Shown here piece after piece: positions 1-9,528 of a stretch of 37,924 bases of DNA. The stretch comes from Planctomycetota bacterium (lineage in GTDB: Bacteria > Planctomycetota > Planctomycetia > Gemmatales > Gemmataceae). The stretch lies in NCBI GenBank assembly GCA_026692965.1, contig JAPLNF010000334.1, forward strand, positions 1 to 37,924. Direction: 5' to 3'. Position numbers and translations under genes: made by a program. The stretch's first letter is position 1, and each line of letters opens with the position of its first letter. Under the pieces are notes generated by a model, which was not told the origin of the DNA, searched no databases, and worked only from the letters and a program-made list of their open reading frames with translations.

Positions 1-2
1 GA

Positions 3-473
3 AGGTTATCCCAAGCTGGTGTTCCCGTAGTTCAGGCAAATATGGGTAGGGTTCAAAATTGGGACACCCATGGCAACAATTTTACCCGATTGAAAAACGA
101 ACTTTTGCCTCCTCTTGATCGGGGAGTATCTTGTTTGCTTGATGATTTAGAATCTACCGGGCTACTTGATGAAACTTTGGTAATAGTTACCGGGGAATTT
201 GGCAGGACACCAAAAATTAGTGGTAATGGCCGAGACCACTGGGCTGCCTGTTACACTACCTTGTTTGCTGGTGCTGGAGTAAAAGGTGGAAATGTTATTG
301 GAAAATCAGACAAAATTGCAGCATACCCAGTGACCGTTCCATACACACCAGACGACCTTGGTGCTACCGTTTACCATGCACTGGGAATCGAACCCGATGC
401 CGAAATAGTAGATAGACAAAAGCGCCCTTCCCAGCTAAATCGTGGCAAAGTAATGGATTGTCTTTTTGCTTAA
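3..473 (+). CDS. DUF1501 domain-containing protein, C-terminal part (5' end outside the window)
   Basis: Frame is open to the window edge (RLSQAGVPVVQANMG..NWDTHGNNF..GEFGRTP..GRDHWAACYTTLFAGAGVKGG), typical DUF1501 C-terminal motifs. Confidence 0.92.
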   Translation, partial: RLSQAGVPVVQANMGRVQNWDTHGNNFTRLKNELLPPLDRGVSCLLDDLESTGLLDETLVIVTGEFGRTPKISGNGRDHWAACYTTLFAGAGVKGGNVIGKSDKIAAYPVTVPYTPDDLGATVYHALGIEPDAEIVDRQKRPSQLNRGKVMDCLFA

Positions 474-594
474 AAATTCGCATTAGCGCGTAATAGAAAG
501 TTGATTAAATCTAAAACTTTATTACCCGTTAAGATTAATTGAATCAAATGGTCAACATCATGTGCTTTTTACCAACTTCGAATAAGGATTAAAA

Positions 595-1518
595 ATGAAT
601 CACATTATCTCAAAATTGAATCTCCTGTTTTGTGCACCTATCTTAACCTTAGTATTGCTGAACACCTCTAACTTCGCTTTTGCTGCGGATATAAAACATT
701 CATTTATTGTTTTTGGTGCGGAAACATTTGTTGTAGATGGGGATGGAAAAATATCTTGGCAAATTCCAAAATCTTCAAGAGATGGATGGCTTTTATCTAA
801 CGGAAACGCTTTGCTGGCTGTTTCAAAAGGAAAAGAATATCCAGGTGGGGCTGTTCTAGAAATTACCAAAGAAGGTAAAACTGTTTTTGAATTCAAAGGT
901 ACTCAATCGGAAGTAAATACGGTTATGCCTTTAGATAACGGAAATATTATGTTTACTGAAGCAGGGCCGAAACCTCGTTTGATTGAAGTTTCCCGCGAAG
1001 GAAAGATCATTGTCGATATGCCTATTCAAGCTCAAACAAAAGATCATCATTTACAAACAAGAATGGCTCGCAAACTTCCCAACGGCAATTATCTTATCCC
1101 ACAACTCTTAGACAAAGTTGTACGCGAATATTCTCCAGATGGTAAAATTGTTTGGGAAGTAAAAACACCTAACTGGCCATTTACTGCAATTCGCCTTCCT
1201 GATGGAAACACTTTAATTAATTGTACTATTGGACATCTTGTAATTGAAGTTGATCCCAAAGGGCAGACTGTTTGGTCGTTGTCAAATGATGATTTGCCGG
1301 GGAAACCGATTAATGATGCATGTGGCGGTCACCGTCTTCCTAATGGAAATACTGTTATCACATCCCACCATGCAAAAGCAAATGAAACAAAACTTATTGA
1401 AGTGAACAGGGATAAAAAAATAGTGTGGACTTACACGAATAGTAAAAACGCAAGTATCCATCACTTTCAAATTTTGGACACCAATGGCGTCGCAATAAGC
1501 GGTAAGCCACTTCGTTGA
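595..1518 (+). CDS. Secreted beta-propeller (PQQ-like repeat) protein
   Basis: N-terminal signal peptide; repeated 'LPNGN..I....G.I.W' blades (ARKLPNGNYLIPQ, IRLPDGNTLINC, HRLPNGNTVITS). Confidence 0.75.
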   Translation: MNHIISKLNLLFCAPILTLVLLNTSNFAFAADIKHSFIVFGAETFVVDGDGKISWQIPKSSRDGWLLSNGNALLAVSKGKEYPGGAVLEITKEGKTVFEFKGTQSEVNTVMPLDNGNIMFTEAGPKPRLIEVSREGKIIVDMPIQAQTKDHHLQTRMARKLPNGNYLIPQLLDKVVREYSPDGKIVWEVKTPNWPFTAIRLPDGNTLINCTIGHLVIEVDPKGQTVWSLSNDDLPGKPINDACGGHRLPNGNTVITSHHAKANETKLIEVNRDKKIVWTYTNSKNASIHHFQILDTNGVAISGKPLR

Positions 1519-1673
1519 TAAATAATTAAGCATTTAGCATCAAAAACTTGAAGAAGGTCAGACTTAGAGGGATATGTGGCTTATACCTAAAATAATGGTT
1601 TGCAAAAACCTATTAATTTAAGTAAAATAACAGGTCTGCCTAATATTCTCACCCCATGATGTAAGATTACTTT

Positions 1674-4276
1674 ATGCTTAATACTAGAATTGTTTTTAAT
1701 ATACTCGCTTCGTATTTCTTCTTTCATGCATTATCAAATTTTATAAAAGCAGAAGATTTCACCTTCTTCGAGTCAAACATTAGGCCCATCCTGATTGAGC
1801 ATTGTTACGAATGCCATGCAGAAGGAAAAAAAGTACGGGGAGGCTTGTTAATTGATTCTAAAGCCTTTTAATGAAAGCTATACTGCATCAAGGCGATTTG
1901 AAAATGCCTCCGAAAGGGAAACTTAGCCCAACTGCAATAAATAATATCAAAGAATGGATTGCAAAAGGCGCTGCAGACCCCAGAGAAAACAAATCCAAAA
2001 TAACAACAGAGGCAATTGATTGGAATAAGAGTAAAAACTTCTGGGCTTTTAAACCAATTAAAGATTCAAAACCCATTACTTCAAAAAACACTAACAGCTT
2101 AATTGATACATTTATTTCAAATCAATTAATTGCAAAAGGTTTATCAAAATCAGTTCAAGCAACTCCTAATGAACTCATACGAAGGCTAAGTTTTACCTTA
2201 ACAGGACTGCCACCCTCTGTTGAAGATGTTGAAGAATTTAATCGGGACAATTCCGATGCGGCCTATTCTAAATTTGTTGATAAATACCTTTCAACAAAAA
2301 CATATGCGGAAAAATGGGGAAGACACTGGTTAGATGTTGCAAGATATGCAGAAGACCAAGCACATACGTTCGGAGTAAAACCTAACAACGATGCGTATAA
2401 GTATCGAGATTGGGTTATTAAAGCATTTGATAGGGATATGCCATTCACGGATTTTGTTAGATACCAAATTTCGGCGGATTTAATTCAAGAACCAGAAAGA
2501 ACAGAAAATCTTGCAGCTTTGGGATTTTTTGGTTTAGGCGCGCAATATTACAAAAACACAGATGCAGCACGTGCAATTGCAGATGAACTAGACGATAGGA
2601 TTGATACGCTTTCCAGGGGTTTTCTTGGCCTAACTGTTAGTTGCGCTCGTTGCCATGATCACAAATTTGACCCTATCCCAACACAAGATTATTATTCAAT
2701 AGCAGGTGTATTTCATTCTTCAAAATTAAACAACACACCAGTATGCTCAATAGAAGAATTGAAAATATACGAGAAAGCAAAGCAGAAATTAACAGACTCC
2801 GAAAACAAGTTAAACTATTTCATTCACAGCGAAAGACTTCCCTTTGTTGAAAAGCGTTGTTTAGATTTTGAAAAATATTACGTGTTGAGTTACCAATATA
2901 TCGACAAAAAAAAATCTGATCCCAAAACCTCTTTCAATGATTACCCCAATGAAAAAGTCATGCTCGAGAAATGGGTGAAATTTATTGAGAAGAATAAAAA
3001 CAATAAGAAATTTTCGTTTTTCACAGATCCTTGGAACGATATAAAAGAAAACTCAACACAAGATCAAAAGAAAAACGCGGCAACGAAAGCTAAAGAATCA
3101 CTTTTAAAAATAATCCGTAATGAAAAAACAACTGCAGCTAAAGATAAACCGAACAAGAATTCTGAAATTTACGCTGTTTTTTTTGAAGCAGACGGAATAT
3201 TAGCTTTAGGGGAGTCTTGGAAAAAAGAACTTAATAAAGAAAAATCTGAAGAATTAAAAAATCTTGAAGACAACAACCGAGAGTTAAAAAAGATTACGCC
3301 CGACAACTTACCTGTTGTAAACGCTATAGCAGAATCAACTCCATCAGACTTGAAAATTTATATACGAGGAAACCCAGCTAAACAAGGTGAATTAGCCCCA
3401 AGGCGCTTTCTTAAAATATTATCTGATGATAACCGTAAGAATTTCGCAAAAGGAAGTGGTCGCACGGAACTTGCTGATGCCATAGCAACGGCTGATAATC
3501 CGCTTACTGCAAGGGTAATAACAAATAGAATATGGGCATGGCATTTTGGTAAAGGAATAGTGGCAACACCTAGCAATTTTGGAAAACTAGGCGAAGCTCC
3601 TTCAAACCCTGAACTACTAGATCATCTTTCACAATATTTAATCAACTCTGGTTGGTCCATAAAATCATTACATAGATATATTCTTTGCTCTGATACATTT
3701 AATCAATCATCAAAAAATATCGCTAATAACATGAACATTGATCCAGATAACACCTACTTATGGAAATTCAACAGAAAGCGACTTGATATTGAATCTTGGC
3801 GCGATTCCATCTTAAGTGCAGCAGGATCATTAGATAAAACCATTGGCGGGCCAACTTTCAACCTTAGCGATGACAATTCAAAAAGAAGAACACTTTACGC
3901 AAAAATCAGCAGGCATGAACTAAATTCACTTTTGCGAATATTTGATTTTCCTGACCCAAATATCACCAGCGAACGACGAATCGAGACTACGGTACCACAG
4001 CAACAATTATTCATCATTAACAGTCCTTTTGTTATTGAACAATCCAAATTGCTAGCAAAAAGAATTCAAGCTATTTCCAAATCAGAATCAGAAAACATTA
4101 ACGCTGCGTATAAAATATTATTTTCGAGGCCGCCTTCACCAAATGAATTAGAGTTGGCAATGTTTTTTCTTCATGCTAGTGAAGAAAACAATGATAAACC
4201 AATAAACAAAATGGACCGCTGGGAACGAATGGCACAGGCCCTCTTGGCAAGCAATGAATTCATGTACATCGATTAA
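1674..4276 (+). pseudogene. Planctomycete cytochrome c (PSCyt1) / DUF1549 / DUF1553 gene, interrupted: ORF 1674-1871 (PSCyt1 N-terminal part, CYECH) and ORF 1871-4276 (rest)
   Basis: [35 protein letters not shown] then, in another frame, [73 protein letters not shown]; the usual linker between DSKA and SLL is missing. Confidence 0.75.
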
Positions 4277-4294
4277 ACTAGGAAGAACTTAGCA

Positions 4295-5683
4295 ATGTCT
4301 TTATTAACACGCAGAGAAATGGTTCATAATCTGGGAGCAGGAACTGGTATGATAGGCCTAACAAGCCTTCTTTCAGATTCAGGTTTGTTACAAGGCGCTC
4401 CTAGCGGCGGCAACCCTCTAAGCCCCAAAGAACCGCATTTTAAACCAAAAGCGAAATATTTGATTCACCTTTTTATGAATGGTGGCCCTTCGCAAGTTGA
4501 CACCTTTGACCCAAAACCGTCTTTAATCAAATACAATGGCCAGCGCCCCGATATCGCAAATAAATCCACTGAAAGAAAAACAGGCGGCTTAATGCAATCG
4601 CCTTTTAAATTCAGCAAGCATGGAAAATCTGGTGTTGAAGTTAGTGAGATATTTCCGGGAATAGCAAGTTGCATTGATGATATCTGCGTTATTCGATCGA
4701 TGCATACTAATATCCCTAATCATGAACCTTCTTTATTGATGATGACAAGCGGAGAAACCCAACCAACCAGACCGAGCATGGGATCATGGCTTCTTTATGG
4801 ACTTGGAGCTGAAAACAAAAATCTCCCAGGATTCGTGGTAATGTGCCCAGGCAAACCAGTGGTTGGGCCACAATTATGGAGCAGCAGTTTTCTACCTGGT
4901 GTTTACCAGGGCACTCATATCAACAATTCAACCATGGACCCTAAAAAAATTATTCAAAATGTGTCTAACCCTTCTCTTGGAAAAACATCCCAACGAGAAA
5001 TGATGGATTACCTTTCAAAAATCAATCAAATGCATCTCGATAAAAGAGGTGGTGCAGATAATCAACTTGAAACTAGAATCCAATCTCTTGAAATGGCTTT
5101 TCGGATGCAGTTTGAAGCCCAGGAAGTATTTGACTTAAACCATGAACCTAAAAATATCCGGGAAGGGTATGGGAGTTCACCTTTTGCACAAGCTTGCCTT
5201 ACTGCGAGAAGATTGGTTGAACGAGGCGTTAGAGTGGTGCAAATATTCACTGGAGGCGGTCAACCCTGGGACAATCATGATGATATTGCACAACATCGCC
5301 AACTTGCCCAGCAAACCGATCAACCGATTGCAATGTTATTAAAAGATTTAAAATCCAAAGGTATGCTTGATGAGACTTTGGTTTTGTGGGGAGGCGAATT
5401 TGGGCGTACCCCGACTTCTGAAGGATCCAAAGGCAGGGATCATAACAATCATGGTTTTACTGTTTGGCTTGCAGGTGGTGGTGTCAAAGGCGGCTATGTT
5501 CATGGAGCTAGCGATGAATTTGGTTTTGCAGCCGAAGAAAAGAAAATGCATGTACATGATTTGCATGCCACCATGCTTCATTTAATGGGTATTAATCACG
5601 AAAAACTAACCTATCGTTATTCAGGAAGAGATTTCAGATTAACCGATGTTGAAGGTACCGTTCACAAGGATATCATTGCTTAA
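4295..5683 (+). CDS. DUF1501 domain-containing protein with Tat-like signal
   Basis: TRREMVHNLG N-terminus; HLFMNGGPSQVDTFDPKP, GQPWDNHDD, GGEFGRTP, GRDHNNHGFTVWLAGGGVKGG motifs. Confidence 0.93.
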   Translation: MSLLTRREMVHNLGAGTGMIGLTSLLSDSGLLQGAPSGGNPLSPKEPHFKPKAKYLIHLFMNGGPSQVDTFDPKPSLIKYNGQRPDIANKSTERKTGGLMQSPFKFSKHGKSGVEVSEIFPGIASCIDDICVIRSMHTNIPNHEPSLLMMTSGETQPTRPSMGSWLLYGLGAENKNLPGFVVMCPGKPVVGPQLWSSSFLPGVYQGTHINNSTMDPKKIIQNVSNPSLGKTSQREMMDYLSKINQMHLDKRGGADNQLETRIQSLEMAFRMQFEAQEVFDLNHEPKNIREGYGSSPFAQACLTARRLVERGVRVVQIFTGGGQPWDNHDDIAQHRQLAQQTDQPIAMLLKDLKSKGMLDETLVLWGGEFGRTPTSEGSKGRDHNNHGFTVWLAGGGVKGGYVHGASDEFGFAAEEKKMHVHDLHATMLHLMGINHEKLTYRYSGRDFRLTDVEGTVHKDIIA

Positions 5684-5727
5684 TCAACGGAACAGATAGC
5701 GAAACTCTACCAGCTATGAATAAGCCA

Positions 5728-6198
5728 TTATGATCTGAACGTTGGATTATTATTTTGTAAAAAAGTTGATTTATCATTTAACCAATCTTGCTTGGAATAT
5801 ACAAAAACAGATGAGTCAGTTTCTTTAACTTCAAGTTGGACAAGAATAAAACCCATGGCGGTAATTTCACCAAAAAGATGCCAAGATAGATTTTCAACAC
5901 TCGTAGGCTCATTGAATTTTTTAAAGCGAAAATCTTCGCCAGTCCGCTTCATGTGATCACAAAGCGTTAAGTAGAGTGGATCATTGACATTTATCAGCAT
6001 GGCATGATCGTAATAAGATTTAAGAAAAGGTTCTATCTTAGCATCAAAATCAGAAAAAAGGGTTGAGATCGAACCATTTCGTTCAACCTCAAAGGAACAT
6101 ATAATACCATATCGATGCCCGTGAATATTTCTGCATTTATCGTGCAAATCTTCATTACGATGAGCAGCATAGAATTTATATTCTTTTCTAATGATCAT
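5728..6198 (-). CDS. queD: 6-carboxytetrahydropterin synthase / 6-pyruvoyl-tetrahydropterin synthase family
   Basis: KFYAAHRN, DKCRNIHGHRYG (Cys + HGH), DHAMLIN, EPTSVENLSWHLF. Confidence 0.85.
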   Translation of the reverse strand: MIIRKEYKFYAAHRNEDLHDKCRNIHGHRYGIICSFEVERNGSISTLFSDFDAKIEPFLKSYYDHAMLINVNDPLYLTLCDHMKRTGEDFRFKKFNEPTSVENLSWHLFGEITAMGFILVQLEVKETDSSVFVYSKQDWLNDKSTFLQNNNPTFRS

Positions 6199-6205
6199 GC
6201 GGAAC

Positions 6206-6816
6206 CTAGGAAGATTTTTGGTTAATCAGGGAAAGGACTTCAGCTCTGGTTGATAAATTAGTTTTAAACACACCACGCAAAACACTAGTAATTCTTTGTC
6301 CATTAAATCTGCTATCGTTTGAGTCATTCTTTCCTGAACTTGGGGTCTTTTAGATACATCTTCAACAACCCGAGCAAGTTTACTAAGGCCAACAACTTTA
6401 CCATTTGGAATGTATGCGATATGGGCAACACCAGTGAAGGGTAGCAAATGATGTTCGCACATACTGGTAAATGGTATATCCTTAACTATTACCATCTCAT
6501 CGTAATTTTCAGGAAATGTAACACGCAAGTGCTTGCCTGGGTCACCTTTGATACCAGAAAACATTTCAGCATACATTTTAGCAACACGAGCAGGGGTATC
6601 AATCAAACCAGGTCGATCTGGATTTTCCCCAATTGCTTTTAAAATCATTTTTACGGCAGTTTTAATCAAATCAAAATCAATTGTATTTCCGTCCATGTTA
6701 TTTCCATTTTTCTCAGAAATAGCGGTTTTGTTTAATAAATCCGATTCCGATTCTTCTAAAAAGTCAGAAACTGAAGCACTGTTCATGTTACATTTAATTG
6801 ACATCAAAACCTCCAC
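6206..6816 (-). pseudogene. folE: GTP cyclohydrolase I with apparent internal deletion/frameshift; uninterrupted ORF is 6226-6816, ancestral C-terminal frame ends at TAG 6206-6208
   Basis: [58 protein letters not shown] then non-homologous tail; alternative frame reads [27 protein letters not shown], the canonical GCHI C-terminus. Confidence 0.8.
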
Positions 6817-6922
6817 GATTCTATAACGATAACTAATTAATTATTAGTCAGATTACCAAACGATTCCAAGGAATATTAATAAACATAAAAAAACCATAAA
6901 GTTTTAGGGATTCTTAGAATGA

Positions 6923-7372
6923 TCAGTCATCCATACGGACACCGATCGAAAGAATTAAATTAGTAAATCTTTCTGTATCCCCTGTTTGAATAGTAAGGAT
7001 ATGGTCGTTTGTAGCTACAGCCTTATAGAAGTCCCATTTAGGAATTGGCTTAAGGTCAAAATCTAAGCCTGACTTTTTAATAATTGACCTGAAATCGTTC
7101 CATGCTTTCGGGTCTTCTTGTAAACCATAAGGACCGGTTGTTTCATACATCATGGTATTTATTTCGTCTATTGGAACAGCAGACAAAATAACCTCGAGCA
7201 CTTGAGCGCAAGTAAGCATGTTTGGTGAAAAATTCAAATGAATGAGTTCAGCGTTTGGCCCCAGAGTTGTGGAAGCTGGGTAATGGCCATCTGCAATTAA
7301 AATTTTAGCATGGTGCCCTGCCCTACCAAGAATACGATTAATCTCAGGATGAATAAGTCGGTGCATCAACAT
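6923..7372 (-). CDS. RbsD/FucU family protein (sugar mutarotase-like)
   Basis: MLMHRLIHPEINRILGRAGHHAKILIADGHYPAS..; start chosen at the internal ATG (7372) with upstream AGGA; the longer ORF reaches 7444. Confidence 0.82.
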   Translation of the reverse strand: MLMHRLIHPEINRILGRAGHHAKILIADGHYPASTTLGPNAELIHLNFSPNMLTCAQVLEVILSAVPIDEINTMMYETTGPYGLQEDPKAWNDFRSIIKKSGLDFDLKPIPKWDFYKAVATNDHILTIQTGDTERFTNLILSIGVRMDD

Positions 7373-7459
7373 CGAAAATCCTTTCAGTTTAAGGACAATC
7401 AGCTTAAACAAAACAATCATGTACTTATAACGAAGATGACTCAATCATAAGTGTAAATC

Positions 7460-8650
7460 TTAATTATTCCAAAACAATGTTTGCAAACATTTAATTAGAA
7501 GAGTGGCATAGGCCCCCTTGGGCAAATCAAACCCAATTCTTACAGCTTTTTTACCCTTATTAAATTGGTCATCAAGAACTTCATGATTAATATTGGTTGG
7601 AAAATAAAAAGCCTTCCGCTCACCTTTTGAGAAAAATAGTTTCCTAGTCCCTGAGATTTTCATTTCTTCAAGTGTTAGTCCTTCCACAGCCATAACCTCA
7701 TTAATTATTTTAAAGAATGGGTCATTTTCTGTCATTTTTAAACGAGAAGATGGCAGCGGAATAAAGGACTCTTCCATTATTTTAATATTCGCAATGGAAG
7801 CAAATCGAACCCCTGGATATAACCCAAGTTTTAGTTTGATTAAAAAAATTTCTGATTGTGTAAAATTAATGTTAATCCATCGAGCCAAAATATTGTTCCA
7901 TAAATAGCTTTGGTATGCGGTAACATACATCCCGCCAAGTTCAGGCCGGAGCCTTTCAGCAGCACCTTTAAAATCTTGGGGATTAAACGAAAGGTACTCA
8001 ACCAATGTTCGGGAATGACCACGCGGTAGAACGTTCTTCAATCCGGCCCAATCTCCCCATTTTTGAATCAGAAGTGCTTTTTCTTTTTTTGCCATCTTGT
8101 TATCATGAGTGTAAGGCGAAGTTAGAGCAATTTTTAATGCTTGTTCGAAATCACCAAGGATCATTTTTTTGGCAATAAAATCGGTTTTCAAAGAATCAAT
8201 TGACCCAAATCGCTGGTCATCAAAATAATTAGGTATGCCAGTCTCAGGTAAGGCATGAAGAATATTGTCTGTTTTTTTAGCTTGGTCAGAATTGATATTT
8301 CTTATGATGATACCAAAGCGATTTCCAGCCAAATGACTTGCATCGTATGGCCCGGATATTTCACCAAGATATTTCACAACAACATCTGAAAGATCTAAAT
8401 TCTTTTTGGGACCATTTTTAATTGAAAAAAATTGAGTGGTAACTGCATGCTTGTCTTTAAGGCCACCAAACGATATTTGCCTACTTTCTAATTTCCATGA
8501 TTTCTGTATTCGTTGAATTGCATCGGGAGTGGTCGATCCTTTTTTCTTGAGCGAATAAAGCGAAAAACCGCCATGCCCGGAAGGCAAAGTTTCTGTAAGT
8601 TCCTCTACAGAAAAGTCTTCAGGAATTTGTTTTATTTTTGAGTTAGACAC
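7460..8650 (-). CDS. truD: tRNA pseudouridine(13) synthase TruD
   Basis: FGGLKDKHAVTTQ, GNRFGIIIRN, NYFDDQRFGS, AYQSYLWN motifs. Confidence 0.93.
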   Translation of the reverse strand: MSNSKIKQIPEDFSVEELTETLPSGHGGFSLYSLKKKGSTTPDAIQRIQKSWKLESRQISFGGLKDKHAVTTQFFSIKNGPKKNLDLSDVVVKYLGEISGPYDASHLAGNRFGIIIRNINSDQAKKTDNILHALPETGIPNYFDDQRFGSIDSLKTDFIAKKMILGDFEQALKIALTSPYTHDNKMAKKEKALLIQKWGDWAGLKNVLPRGHSRTLVEYLSFNPQDFKGAAERLRPELGGMYVTAYQSYLWNNILARWININFTQSEIFLIKLKLGLYPGVRFASIANIKIMEESFIPLPSSRLKMTENDPFFKIINEVMAVEGLTLEEMKISGTRKLFFSKGERKAFYFPTNINHEVLDDQFNKGKKAVRIGFDLPKGAYATLLIKCLQTLFWNN

Positions 8651-8675
8651 AGCTTATCTTATTAAACGAGAATAT

Positions 8676-9407
8676 TTATTGTTCGGTTGACGAAACATCT
8701 TCATCAGGAATGGCCCCGGGAGTTCCATATTCATTTGTTTTTGGTAAATCCTTGAGTGATTTTAAACCATAAATTTGGAGGAACTTGCGAGTTGTGCCGT
8801 ATAAAACAGGCCGTCCAAGAGTAACATCTCTTCCGACGATTCGAAGCAAGTTTTTTTCAACTAAATTCCTAATCACTTCCGATGAATTAACCCCGCGTAT
8901 TTGCTCAATATCAGCACGAGTAATTGGTTGCCTGTAAGCTGCGATAGCCAAAGTTTCTTTCATCGCTGAACTAACTTGAACTTCAACATTTCGTGCGTAA
9001 ACTCTCGCAAGCCAAGGATGAAATTCTTTTTTTGAAAGCAACTGAAAACCGCCCGCAACCTCTTCGATGTGAAAACTGTTATTCTCAACTTTGTATTTTT
9101 TTTGCAATTCTTTTAATAAACTTCGCACTTCGGAACTGTTCTTACAACCTAAAACAGAAGCGATTTTCTTTGTTACCAAAGGTTCATCTGCTAGAAAAAG
9201 CAAAGCTTCTAATGCAGCAACTGAATCTGTTCGATATCCTTCAACTTCAGATCCATTAGTTTTTGGTTCATTGCCAATGGTACTGCATGAATTAGGTTTT
9301 TGGTTCTTCCAGAAGTAATCAATAACCCTATGTTTGTTGTTTTTATTAAACTTTTGGATTACTTTTTGCTGAATCATACTTCCAGTCCAGTTTGTTAAAC
9401 TAGGCAA
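8676..9407 (-). CDS. scpB: Segregation and condensation protein B
   Basis: ALEALLFLADEPL..FHIEEVAGGFQLLSK..ETLAIAAYRQPITRADIEQIRGV..GRDVTLGRPVLYGTTRKFLQIYGL. Confidence 0.93.
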   Translation of the reverse strand: MPSLTNWTGSMIQQKVIQKFNKNNKHRVIDYFWKNQKPNSCSTIGNEPKTNGSEVEGYRTDSVAALEALLFLADEPLVTKKIASVLGCKNSSEVRSLLKELQKKYKVENNSFHIEEVAGGFQLLSKKEFHPWLARVYARNVEVQVSSAMKETLAIAAYRQPITRADIEQIRGVNSSEVIRNLVEKNLLRIVGRDVTLGRPVLYGTTRKFLQIYGLKSLKDLPKTNEYGTPGAIPDEDVSSTEQ

Positions 9408-9465
9408 TTCGCTTCAATAAGGGGTTGCACCCAAGTGTCATTATAGGGTAACCAAGTCTTAGTAG

Positions 9466-9486
9466 TTTACCAATTTAATTGGTAAA
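9466..9486. repeat. Perfect inverted repeat TTTACCAATT-T-AATTGGTAAA in the scpB/NuoM-like divergent intergenic region
   Basis: 10-bp perfect arms around one central base. Confidence 0.8.
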
Positions 9487-9528
9487 GTTTTAAACTTAAT
9501 AATTAATCTTGAACAATTAGGTATCACT

